This document shows, in pieces, positions 7,802 to 15,202 of a DNA stretch of 18,017 nt. Source of the stretch: Bacteroidota bacterium (GTDB lineage: Bacteria > Bacteroidota > Ignavibacteria > Ignavibacteriales > Melioribacteraceae); NCBI GenBank assembly GCA_023453125.1, contig JAEXUB010000195.1:1-18017 (forward strand). Reading direction: 5' to 3'. The position numbers and the translations under genes were made by a program. Under the pieces are notes generated by a model. That model did no database searches. It was not told the origin of the DNA and saw only the letters and a program-made list of their open reading frames with translations. Numbering within the stretch: the stretch's first letter is position 1; each line of letters begins with the position of its first letter.

Positions 7802-7829
7802 CTTATAAAATAGGCACTTAAGATATCAA
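7802..7829 (-). promoter_or_regulatory. Promoter of the HU operon
   Basis: On the minus strand TTGATA (7829-7824), 16 bases, then TATAAG (7807-7802). Predicted initiation near 7795 gives a leader of about 20 bases before the HU ATG. Both hexamers are close to the sigma-70 consensus. Confidence 0.6.
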
Positions 7830-7973
7830 ATTGAAATGTAAAATCAAATTTTTAAGAGGAACTAATTTATTAAAAATAAAATGATTAGGGGGCGGTGTCT
7901 CAAAATATAACACCCTCCCGAAATGAGAGGGGGCTTTAAGCCTCTTTTACCCGAAAAGAGTCGATTTTTGCAC

Positions 7974-7989
7974 TGGCATAAGGATTGAT
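7974..7989 (+). promoter_or_regulatory. Possible sigma-54-like element upstream of the small membrane protein gene
   Basis: TGGCAT, five bases, TTGAT gives GG at 7975-7976 and GA at 7987-7988 with the 10-base spacing of -24/-12 promoters, but GA replaces the expected GC. It lies about 37 bases before the ATG at 8026. An alternative sigma-70 reading (TTTGCA 7967-7972, 16 bases, TACATA 7989-7994) overlaps it. Only one of the two can be right. Confidence 0.25.
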
Positions 7990-8025
7990 ACATATAGATA
8001 AGAAAAAACAAAAGGAATTACGAAA

Positions 8026-8526
8026 ATGACTCTGTTACCAATAATTTACACCAGCCTGGCAATCTTTGCAGTCGTCATGTCGGTAATAATAATTGTATCT
8101 TATATCTCTTATAAGGCAAAACAGAGAAATGCGGCCCCGCAGAATTCAATATACCGGGATACCTATTTACCATCCCCTCAGACTGTCTACAGCCGCCCCT
8201 CTTATACTGCTGCTCCCCAACCGGTTGCGGTTCCTGTCTATTCAAAGCCGATTACAACAGGTTTTACAGAAATGAGGAGAGAATCTTCCTACACTACAGC
8301 CGCTCCCCGCAGAGAACAGAGAAGAACAGCCGCCGAATATTCATCCCAGAAAAGATTTCAGGTAATGAATAATTCAAGAGCAGAATATATTTCGAAATTC
8401 CAGACATCAACAGCCGGCTTTAATTCCGCACCGGCCCCCGAATTTAACTTTTTAAGCTACTACTCAGACCAGAAAGAAGAAAAACTTAATCATATATCTG
8501 TAGCCCGCAACAAAAATTACAGGTAG
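8026..8526 (+). CDS. Small membrane-anchored protein of unknown function
   Basis: I do not recognise this 166-residue protein. An N-terminal hydrophobic helix (about residues 4-30, ending in YISYKAKQRN) looks like an uncleaved anchor with the positive side inside. The remainder is low complexity and rich in Pro, Ala, Tyr, Ser and Arg (for example SYTAAPQPVAVPVYSKP), probably disordered, with no cysteines or catalytic motif. The start follows an AAAGGAATTA ribosome binding site at good spacing, and codon usage resembles the neighbours, so the gene appears real. It stands alone: HU diverges upstream and a strong terminator overlaps its stop codon. A membrane-tethered adaptor is one guess. Confidence 0.75.
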   Translation: MTLLPIIYTSLAIFAVVMSVIIIVSYISYKAKQRNAAPQNSIYRDTYLPSPQTVYSRPSYTAAPQPVAVPVYSKPITTGFTEMRRESSYTTAAPRREQRRTAAEYSSQKRFQVMNNSRAEYISKFQTSTAGFNSAPAPEFNFLSYYSDQKEEKLNHISVARNKNYR

Positions 8527-8549
8527 AAAGAATACTTTCTACCTTTTTT
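8522..8549 (+). terminator. Rho-independent terminator containing the stop codon of the upstream gene
   Basis: Perfect 9-bp stem GGTAGAAAG / CTTTCTACC (8522-8530 with 8535-8543), loop AATA, then six T. The TAG stop codon (8524-8526) is part of the 5' arm, so the 3' UTR is essentially nothing but the terminator. It insulates copZ-copA from readthrough. Confidence 0.9.
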
Positions 8550-8622
8550 CCCCTCCTTTTTGAATCCTATTCCTTAAATTTCCATCTAATTATATACTAT
8601 TAATATAATCGGAAGGAATATT

Positions 8623-8826
8623 ATGAAAGAACTGAACCTTACAATCGAAGGTATGAGTTGCGGCCATTGTGTTATGGCGGTTAAAAAAGAATTCTCTAAA
8701 CTGCCTCTGGAGCAGTCCGATGTCCTGGTCGGCTCGGCAAAGGTTACATACGACGAATCAAAAGTAACGGACAAACAGATTATCGGCGCAGTTGAAGAAG
8801 CCGGCTATAAGGTAGTAAACCAGTAA
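8623..8826 (+). CDS. copZ: Copper chaperone CopZ-like (HMA domain protein)
   Basis: A 67-residue cytosolic metallochaperone consisting of one heavy-metal-associated domain. The metal-binding loop G10-M-S-C-G-H-C16 supplies Cys13 and Cys16 for Cu(I); the His between them (CGHC) is typical of CopZ-type chaperones. The C-terminal half (VTYDESKVTDKQIIGAVEEAGYKV) completes the ferredoxin-like fold. A strong GGAAGGAATATT ribosome binding site fixes the ATG. Its TAA overlaps the copA ATG as TAATG, so the chaperone and its target ATPase are made together. Copper over mercury or zinc is inferred from the CPC-type ATPase partner. Confidence 0.9.
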   Translation: MKELNLTIEGMSCGHCVMAVKKEFSKLPLEQSDVLVGSAKVTYDESKVTDKQIIGAVEEAGYKVVNQ

Positions 8827-11033
8827 TGGCTCTCTATTCCTACAAGGTGGAAGGGATGACCTGCGCAAGCTGCAGCTCCCGTGTTGAAAAGGTGGTTTCT
8901 AAATTCCAGGGTACGCAGAACATTTCCGTTAACCTGGCTACAGAGAAACTAAATTTTGAATCGGCCGACAAGAACCTGAATGTAAGGGAAATTGCCGGCG
9001 CCCTTGAGGAATATGGCTATAAGCTGATTATTGAAGAAAAGAGTGCCGAAGCCCCCGCGGGGGAAGAACTAAAAGATGACCACTACGACGTGCTGAAAAA
9101 GGATTTCCTTATTGCCCTGATTCTTACCATTCCTGTTTTTGCAATCAGCATGTTAATGGACTTTTCCTTTTTCAGGGAAATATGGCCTTATGATATGCCG
9201 CAGACGCAAAAGATTCTTATGCTTCTTACAACGCCGGTTATTTTTATACCGGGAAAAAGATTCTTTACGGTTTTTCTAAAGAACCTGAAGCATTTTTCAT
9301 TTGAAATGAACTCTCTTGTAGCAATCGGAACCGGTGCGGCATACGGCTTCAGTCTATATATTACCCTCTTTCCCGAATTTATTGCAGACCATTCCCTTAC
9401 CCATCACGTTTATTACGAAACAGCAGCCGTTATTATTACTCTCATACTTTTAGGCAAGCTTCTCGAACACCGCTCAAAAAGAAAGACGAATGATTCAATT
9501 AAAAAACTCCTTGAGCTTAAGCCAAAGACTGCTTCCGTATTAATTAATGGAGAGGAAAGAAGCATTGCTATTTCTGAACTTTCTGCGGGACAGACTGTTG
9601 TCATCCGGCCGGGAGACAGCATTCCGGCTGACGGAAGGATAATTAAAGGAAGTTCCTCAATTGACGAATCTATGATTACCGGTGAAAGCTTTCCTGTTGA
9701 AAAAAAGGAAGGTTCAAAAGTAATCGGGGGAACAATTAACAGGAACGGCTCTTTCAACTTTGAAATTACTGCTCTGGGGGACAATTCGGTTCTAGGACAG
9801 ATTATTAAAATGGTTGAGCAGGCGCAGGCATCCAAGGCGCCCATTCAGAAACTTGCGGATAAAATTGCCTCCATATTTGTTCCGGCTGTAATAATTATTG
9901 CAATTATTACATTTGCCGTCTGGCTTATTGCGGGAGCTTCCTTTACAACTTCCCTCTCAAATTTTATTGCCGTGCTTATTATTGCCTGCCCCTGCGCTCT
10001 CGGATTGGCGACTCCGACAGCCATTATTGTAGGAACCGGACTCGGTGCTTCAAAGGGAATTTTAATTAAGAACGGAGAGAGCCTCGAACTTGCCCATAAA
10101 GTAAACACTGTATTGCTTGACAAGACCGGCACAATTACAAAAGGAGAGCCTGCAATAACCGATTTAAAAATTAAAGGATTCGATGAAACCGAATTCCTCA
10201 AACTGACGGCTTCGGCAGAAAGCAAATCGAACCATCCAATTGCCTCAGCCATTCTTGATTATACTTCTTCCAAAGGAATAACACCCCTTGACGCTGAAGC
10301 GTTTGAGAATAAAACCGGTTTTGGCGTAACCGCTTCAATAAACGGAATACCCGTTATTGCCGGCAACGAAAAACTGATGAGAGAATATGCCATCAAAACA
10401 GATGAATTTACGGAAGAAATTAAACGGTTTACCGATGAGGCTAAAACAATAACTCTCGTTGCCGTTGACGGAATACTGAGAGGCATAATAGCAATTGAAG
10501 ATCCCATTAAAGAAACCAGTAAAGAAGCTGTAGAAGAATTTTATAAGATGGGGCTGGATGTAATTATGCTTACCGGCGACAACAGCAAAACTGCCGCTGC
10601 TATATCATCCCGGACAGGAATAAAGAATTTCATTCCGGACCTGCTTCCGGAACATAAGGCGGATGCAGTAAAAAAACTTCAGGGGGAAGGAAAAGTGGTT
10701 GCAATGGTTGGGGACGGAATTAATGACGCTCCAGCTTTGGCGCAGGCTGATGTAGCAATTGCCATAGGCTCCGGCACCGATGTTGCCATTGAGACAGCCC
10801 AGATTACACTTGTTAACGGGGACCTTAAGAGTGTTGTTAAGGCAATTAAGCTCTCCCGCTCTACAATTAACACAATTAAACAAAATCTCTTCTGGGCATT
10901 TATTTATAACATCCTCGGAATACCTCTTGCATCGCTCGGAATGCTTAATCCGATGATTGGGGCATTGGCAATGTCATTCAGCTCCGTTTCGGTAGTAACC
11001 AATTCACTTCGGCTTAAGAATAAAAAAATTTAA
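8826..11033 (+). CDS. copA: Cu(I)-exporting P1B-type ATPase CopA
   Basis: A 735-residue inner-membrane pump that exports Cu(I) using ATP. In order: one N-terminal HMA domain (GMTCASC, Cys13/Cys16), several membrane helices, the actuator motif T285-G-E-S, the intramembrane metal site C388-P-C390 (context IACPCALGLATPTA), the phosphorylation site D432-K-T-G-T, the P1B marker H470-P471, TGDN, and the hinge GDGIND at about 629-634. The last two helices carry YN (AFIYNILGIP) and MSFSS, the remaining Cu(I)-site signatures of the P1B-1 subgroup. A single HMA domain plus separate CopZ is a normal arrangement. No copper regulator gene is visible next to it. Confidence 0.96.
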   Translation: MALYSYKVEGMTCASCSSRVEKVVSKFQGTQNISVNLATEKLNFESADKNLNVREIAGALEEYGYKLIIEEKSAEAPAGEELKDDHYDVLKKDFLIALILTIPVFAISMLMDFSFFREIWPYDMPQTQKILMLLTTPVIFIPGKRFFTVFLKNLKHFSFEMNSLVAIGTGAAYGFSLYITLFPEFIADHSLTHHVYYETAAVIITLILLGKLLEHRSKRKTNDSIKKLLELKPKTASVLINGEERSIAISELSAGQTVVIRPGDSIPADGRIIKGSSSIDESMITGESFPVEKKEGSKVIGGTINRNGSFNFEITALGDNSVLGQIIKMVEQAQASKAPIQKLADKIASIFVPAVIIIAIITFAVWLIAGASFTTSLSNFIAVLIIACPCALGLATPTAIIVGTGLGASKGILIKNGESLELAHKVNTVLLDKTGTITKGEPAITDLKIKGFDETEFLKLTASAESKSNHPIASAILDYTSSKGITPLDAEAFENKTGFGVTASINGIPVIAGNEKLMREYAIKTDEFTEEIKRFTDEAKTITLVAVDGILRGIIAIEDPIKETSKEAVEEFYKMGLDVIMLTGDNSKTAAAISSRTGIKNFIPDLLPEHKADAVKKLQGEGKVVAMVGDGINDAPALAQADVAIAIGSGTDVAIETAQITLVNGDLKSVVKAIKLSRSTINTIKQNLFWAFIYNILGIPLASLGMLNPMIGALAMSFSSVSVVTNSLRLKNKKI

Positions 11034-11139
11034 GTCCGGTCAGGAGTTAAGCGTAGCGTCTCCTGACGGATTATTCACTGGCACTGGTTAAAAATTAAAA
11101 CTTTTCTCTCCTGCCGCCGGTTTCATTTAAACTAGATTT
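11034..11139. repeat. Tandem intergenic repeat, copy 1, with hairpin
   Basis: First of two adjacent imperfect direct repeats, about 106 bp, starting right after the copA stop. It contains an 8-bp stem GTCAGGAG / CTCCTGAC (11039-11046 with 11060-11067) around a 13-base loop that itself repeats GCGTAGCG, then an A/T stretch, and CTGCCGCCGG-TTTCATTTAA-ACTAGATTT, which is identical in both copies. No open reading frame is visible. No T-run follows the hairpin, so it is not a standard intrinsic terminator. Confidence 0.85.
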
Positions 11140-11140
11140 G

Positions 11141-11249
11141 AGTCCCGTCGGGAGTTAAGCGAAGCGTCTCCTGACGGTTTATTCACCGGCATTGGCTAAA
11201 AAAATTAAGACTTTTCTCCCCTGCCGCCGGTTTCATTTAAACTAGATTT
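11141..11249. repeat. Tandem intergenic repeat, copy 2, with hairpin
   Basis: Second copy, about 109 bp, one base after copy 1. The stem is CCGTCGGGAG / CTCCTGACGG (11145-11154 with 11168-11177), ten pairs including one G-T wobble. Copy 1 differs at several stem positions yet still pairs. The loop carries GCGAAGCG where copy 1 has GCGTAGCG. The 3' half (11221-11249) matches copy 1 without change. Downstream A/T-rich DNA up to 11302 should hold the lipoprotein gene promoter; a weak TTTCAT, 17 bases, TATTAT (11231-11259) straddles the repeat end. Confidence 0.85.
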
Positions 11250-11302
11250 CCCTTATTATAGTCTAAATTAAGTAATATCATTAATTATTAATGAGGGGAA
11301 AA

Positions 11303-12136
11303 ATGAGACTACTTATCCGGCACAGATTAATTTACGCAATTCTCTCTATTCTTTCACTGGCTATCTTAACCGCATGCGGTTCCGCACAGGAACTTACAAG
11401 CGGATGGAGCGGCGAACAGGTAAAGATAGACGGCAATCATCAGGAATGGCAGGGCGCTTTAACTGCCAATGCAGGGGAAGGATATTCTACGGGTTTTAAA
11501 AATGACGGCAAATTCCTTTATCTCTGTTTTGTAACTTCGGACAGAAGCAAAATTTTGAACATTATGCGCTCGGGGCTTAGCGTTGTATTTGATTCCCCTT
11601 CAAATCCAGAAAAAAATTACACTATCCGTCTCCCTCTAATCAATCCGGCCGATATGAGGGAAACAGTATCGGCATTAGGACCCGAAGCTATGCAGAAAGA
11701 AGGGGTAAGCTTTCTTTTCCAGGAATTGCTCGATAAGCAGATTCAGTTCATAATTCTTCAGGAGGATTTCCTCAATACGGTATCCGTAAAAAATAAAGAG
11801 AACATCGAAGTTAAGATAGGAACAACCAACGAGCTCCTTATCTTCGAAGGCAAAGTGCCTCTATTATCAACAGAATCCTCTTTCCAGATTGGCGCCAATC
11901 CGGGGGATAAAATTTCAGTAACATTTGAGACCGATCCCGCAAGAGTAGCATTCCGCGAGGGACAGACCGCAGGACAGAATGCTCCCAGAGCACAGCAAGG
12001 AGGGGGCGGCGGCAGAGGGGGTCGCGGAGGGCAGCAGGCTCAGCAGTCTACAGGCGATACAGGAGGAGGACCTGTGAATATAACCCAGAAATTCTCAGCT
12101 AAATTCCAGATCTCCCTTTCAAAGGATGCTAAATAA
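11303..12136 (+). CDS. Lipoprotein with CBM9/DOMON-like domain and Gly/Arg-rich segment
   Basis: From the ATG at 11303 the product has 277 residues. That start has GAGGGG just upstream; an in-frame ATG at 11291 is the alternative. A signal peptide ends in the lipobox LTAC with Cys25, so the protein is exported and lipidated. The next region (IDGNHQEWQGAL ... KFLYLCFVTSDRS ... GLSVVFDSPSN) resembles the carbohydrate-binding family 9/DOMON-like beta-sandwich often seen in Bacteroidota exported proteins; I recognise only the pattern. Residues about 219-257 are a low-complexity Gly/Arg/Gln stretch (GGGGGRGGRGG), followed by a final amphipathic strand NITQKFSAKFQISL. The ligand is unknown. It stands alone with a terminator behind it and no obvious link to copA. 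Confidence 0.8.
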   Translation: MRLLIRHRLIYAILSILSLAILTACGSAQELTSGWSGEQVKIDGNHQEWQGALTANAGEGYSTGFKNDGKFLYLCFVTSDRSKILNIMRSGLSVVFDSPSNPEKNYTIRLPLINPADMRETVSALGPEAMQKEGVSFLFQELLDKQIQFIILQEDFLNTVSVKNKENIEVKIGTTNELLIFEGKVPLLSTESSFQIGANPGDKISVTFETDPARVAFREGQTAGQNAPRAQQGGGGGRGGRGGQQAQQSTGDTGGGPVNITQKFSAKFQISLSKDAK

Positions 12137-12156
12137 AAATGAAATAAAATTAAATA

Positions 12157-12184
12157 AAAGGCTGTCCCTGGACAGCCTTTTTTT
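12157..12184. terminator. Bidirectional intrinsic terminator
   Basis: An 11-base inverted repeat AAAGGCTGTCC / GGACAGCCTTT (12157-12167 with 12170-12180). It is followed by a T-run on the plus strand and by TTTTATTTA on the minus strand. It lies between the convergent lipoprotein and IMPDH/GMP-reductase-family genes and can serve both. Confidence 0.88.
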
Positions 12185-12190
12185 ATGCAG

Positions 12191-13207
12191 TTATTTCTTT
12201 GGCAGTCTTTCGAGGTATGAACTTGTACTTAGTATTGAAAAGGAATCTTTTGACCTCAATTCGTCAATTGTTTCGCAGTTTAAATAACTCATTGAACTTC
12301 TTAAGCCGTCCGAAATTGCATTAATAACGCTCTTGACCACTCCTTTATAAGGAACCATTGTCTCTTCCCCTTCGATGAACTCCCCTTTCATCTTAACGCC
12401 GAAAGAAGCCGAGCCACGGTATTTCTTCCAGAGCTGGTCATTATATTTAATTACTTCCCCCGGAGTCTCTTTGGTTCCCGCCAGCATTCTGCCGAGCATT
12501 ACAACGTCTGCGCCGCATGCAAGCGCTTTTGCAACATCCCCCGGGTTCTTAATTCCTCCATCCGCTATAAGCTCAATACTAAGTTTCTGCTCCTTGCGTG
12601 TAAAATAAACATCCAGGAGAGAGGAAATCTGCCCAATGCCAATACCGGTCTGTATAGATGTAGTGCACATACTTCCGCCGCCAATGCCTATTCTAACAGA
12701 ATCGGCTCCGGCATTTACAAGGTCGCGCAAGGTCCTGCCGTGGGCTATATTCCCAACCATTACCTTCACATTATATTTCTTCTTAATCTCTTCGCATTTC
12801 CTCAGGACGTAAGCATTATTTGCGTTGGCTGTATCAATGCAGACAATGAGATTGTTTGCGGCAATTGCTTCAATAATCGCGTCATCGGCAGTAAGACTTA
12901 TAGAAACAGCCTTAACTCCTTCGGTAAGTTTTCCGTCAACGAACAATTCATTAAGAGTTGAACCGAACCGGTTAACAACCCCGAGGCATCCCAATGCCGT
13001 TAATTCTTTTGCCATTGCAATTCCGGTTACCGAGTCCATCGGGCTCGATACTACAGGCACGGCAAGATCTACCCCCATAAACTGCGATTTTATATTTACT
13101 TCAGTTCTGGTTTTTACATTCGAAATTTCAGTCGGGACAAGACTGAGGTCATCATAGGTTAACGATAGATGATGATTATTCAGGTCTTCTTTGGTGTAAA
13201 TTTTCAT
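12191..13207 (-). CDS. IMP dehydrogenase/GMP reductase family protein, GuaC-like
   Basis: A 338-residue TIM-barrel enzyme of purine nucleotide metabolism with no CBS domains. Visible are the N-terminal LTYDDLSLVPT, SSPMDSVT, the catalytic loop GIGGGSMCTT with Cys181, ADGGIKNPGD, and GADVVMLGRMLAG. IMPDHs carry an Arg-Tyr pair in the mobile flap. Here the flap is short (about 270-288, GEFIEGEETMVPYKG), lacks that pair and has Glu residues. Together with the length this favours GMP reductase, which converts GMP to IMP with NADPH. The loop reads GIGGGS instead of the usual GIGPGS. It follows pepF by 17 bases with an AGAGGAATAAA ribosome binding site, so the two are probably cotranscribed. Family is certain, the reaction likely but unproven. 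Confidence 0.85.
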   Translation of the reverse strand: MKIYTKEDLNNHHLSLTYDDLSLVPTEISNVKTRTEVNIKSQFMGVDLAVPVVSSPMDSVTGIAMAKELTALGCLGVVNRFGSTLNELFVDGKLTEGVKAVSISLTADDAIIEAIAANNLIVCIDTANANNAYVLRKCEEIKKKYNVKVMVGNIAHGRTLRDLVNAGADSVRIGIGGGSMCTTSIQTGIGIGQISSLLDVYFTRKEQKLSIELIADGGIKNPGDVAKALACGADVVMLGRMLAGTKETPGEVIKYNDQLWKKYRGSASFGVKMKGEFIEGEETMVPYKGVVKSVINAISDGLRSSMSYLNCETIDELRSKDSFSILSTSSYLERLPKK

Positions 13208-13224
13208 TTTATTCCTCTAAATGC

Positions 13225-15060
13225 TTATTTATTTTTAATTAAACTTTCAAGTTCGTCAAGATACAGATTCATTTTATTGATAACAGCCATAACCGGTTCC
13301 GGACTTGTCATATCCACACCCGCTTTTCTGAGTATATTAATCGGATAATCGGAACTACCGCTTTTAAGGAACTCAATATATTTTTCCACGGCGGGGGTGC
13401 CTTCTTTTTTAATATTTTCGGCAAGGGCTTGCGAAGCCGCAAATCCTGTAGCATACTGAAACACATAAAAATTATAATAGAAGTGGGGAATTCTGGCCCA
13501 GGAATAGGTCTCCTCTTCGTCAACTGTCATTGAAGGTCCCCAGTATTTTGCCTCGAGTTCCCTGTATAATTCGCACAGATCCCCGCAGCTTAAGGCTTCC
13601 CCTTTTTCGGTCTTTTTGTTTACAATTTTTTCATATTCGGCAAAGCGGACCTGTCTGAAGAATGTTGTGGTTACACTGTTAAGATAATTTTCAATAAGGG
13701 CAAGCCTCTCCTCTTTTGATGAGGCGTTTTCAATAAGATAGTCCTGAAGCAGAGCTTCGTTTGTTGTTGATGCAACCTCGGCTACAAAGATTGAATAATC
13801 GGCATAGATATAGGGCTGAGCGTTCTGAGTATAATAAGAATGTATATTATGCCCCATTTCGTGAGCCAGAGTGAATACATCTCCAAGCTGATTATTCCAG
13901 TTTAGAAGCACATATGGATGAATTCCGATAATTGTACCCGATGAATAAGCGCCGCTCTTCTTTCCTTTAGTCTCAAATACATCAATCCACCTGTTATCAA
14001 ATGCCTGCAGCAGACATTTTCTGTAATCCTCTCCAAGAGGCTCAAATGCCTTTAGGCATATATCAACTCCTTCATCGTAAGTATACTCCCTTTGTACCGT
14101 CTGGAATAATGACACATAAGTATCATATGCGTGGAAGTCGTCAAGCTGCAGGATTTTCTGCTTAATCCCGGCCCACCTGTGAAGCGATTTAACACTCCTG
14201 TTTACCGTTTCAATCAGATTATCGTAAACCGAAACAGGTATATTATTTGCATCGAGCGAAGCTTCAAGTGTTGAGGCATAATTGCGTGCCTTGGCATTAA
14301 ATATCAGCCCTTTTAAATTTCCGTTAAATAGAGCCGCTAAAGTATTCTTATTATCGATGAAAGGGACATAATATGCTTCATAAGCTCTTTTCCTGTAAAG
14401 GCGGTCTACAGATTCCAGCGCCGCATAATACCTGCCGTGCGAGATTTGTATTTCCCTTCCCCGGTCGTTAATAATCTTGGGAAATTTTGCGTCGGCATTC
14501 GAAAAGAGGGAGAACGTATTGTAAGGCAGATTCTGCAGAGGCTCCACAAGAGCCAGCAGCTCTTCCTCGCGCGATGATAGTGAATGCGCCTTCCCCCTTA
14601 GATAATCATTGAAGAGATGAGTGTAGATTCTGAGTTCTTCTTTCTCACTTACAAAACCCCATAATTTTTCTTCGGGCATAGCAAGTATTTCGGGTCTGAT
14701 AAAGGAAGCGGCAGCGCCAAGATGAGATGCGAGATTAACGGCCCGGTCGTAAAGGCTCAGATATAAGCTTTCGTTAAGGTCCAGGTCTTTTGCAAGAGAT
14801 GCATAATGGTAAACCCTGCTCATTAAGGTACCGTTCATCTCATTAAACTTAAGGCATTCCAACAACCGGGAGGCGGAATCGGCAAGAGTGCCCGCCATCT
14901 TTTTGTATTCAGGGATGTTAGATTCAATAAGGGAAAAATCTTCTTCCCACTTTTTTTCATCATCGTAGATATCCCTTAAATCCCATTTGTATTTTTCTTC
15001 AACATTCTCTCTTTTAATTAATGAGCCTGATGTTTCCTCTTCTTCAAAGAAGTATCCCAT
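13225..15060 (-). CDS. pepF: Oligoendopeptidase F (M3B metallopeptidase)
   Basis: Cytoplasmic zinc peptidase that cuts short peptides. The 611-residue product is of normal length. The zinc site is H400-E-M-G-H404 with Glu401 catalytic, and the third ligand is Glu428 in FVAEVASTTNEALL, 24 residues on as in M3 enzymes. C-terminal PHFYYNFYVFQYATG is also typical. There is no signal peptide. I chose the ATG at 15060 because AGGAATAAA precedes it, matching the ribosome binding sites of the neighbouring genes; an in-frame ATG at 15078 would add six residues. It is divergent from the POT-like transporter, suggesting that imported peptides are its substrates, and is followed by the GuaC-like gene. 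Confidence 0.93.
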   Translation of the reverse strand: MGYFFEEEETSGSLIKRENVEEKYKWDLRDIYDDEKKWEEDFSLIESNIPEYKKMAGTLADSASRLLECLKFNEMNGTLMSRVYHYASLAKDLDLNESLYLSLYDRAVNLASHLGAAASFIRPEILAMPEEKLWGFVSEKEELRIYTHLFNDYLRGKAHSLSSREEELLALVEPLQNLPYNTFSLFSNADAKFPKIINDRGREIQISHGRYYAALESVDRLYRKRAYEAYYVPFIDNKNTLAALFNGNLKGLIFNAKARNYASTLEASLDANNIPVSVYDNLIETVNRSVKSLHRWAGIKQKILQLDDFHAYDTYVSLFQTVQREYTYDEGVDICLKAFEPLGEDYRKCLLQAFDNRWIDVFETKGKKSGAYSSGTIIGIHPYVLLNWNNQLGDVFTLAHEMGHNIHSYYTQNAQPYIYADYSIFVAEVASTTNEALLQDYLIENASSKEERLALIENYLNSVTTTFFRQVRFAEYEKIVNKKTEKGEALSCGDLCELYRELEAKYWGPSMTVDEEETYSWARIPHFYYNFYVFQYATGFAASQALAENIKKEGTPAVEKYIEFLKSGSSDYPINILRKAGVDMTSPEPVMAVINKMNLYLDELESLIKNK

Positions 15061-15132
15061 TTTATTCCTGTAAACCATTTGGTATCCCCGGTTTTAATAG
15101 CGAGATTAAAAAATTACCAACTTTATTTGTCC

Positions 15133-15161
15133 CTTATATCCGGGTTTTAACTTATAATCAA
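15133..15161 (-). promoter_or_regulatory. Promoter of the pepF operon
   Basis: Minus strand TTGATT (15161-15156), exactly 17 bases, then TATAAG (15138-15133), the same -10 as at the HU operon. It lies in the 120-140-bp region shared with the divergent transporter gene. A TATAAT at 15153-15158 on the plus strand could be the -10 of the transporter, but I see no matching -35. Confidence 0.6.
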
Positions 15162-15202
15162 ATTAGTTAATTTTCAACTCATTCAATAAGGAATATTTAG
15201 AT

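Noticed and set aside
7905..7955. GC-rich inverted repeats (CCCTC/GAGGG and GGCT/AGCC) followed by TTTT between HU and the small membrane protein gene
   Set aside because: It looks like a terminator, but no plus-strand gene lies upstream and the candidate promoters on both sides fire away from it. A regulatory site is possible but unsupported.
8550..8622. Search for a CueR/MerR-type or CsoR operator ahead of copZ
   Set aside because: The region is A/T-rich with TATAAT at 8604-8609, but I see no dyad or elongated-spacer promoter typical of copper regulators.
9413..10883. Several long open frames on the minus strand opposite copA
   Set aside because: They are antisense shadows of a gene whose motifs are complete in the plus frame; they have no family motifs or ribosome binding sites.
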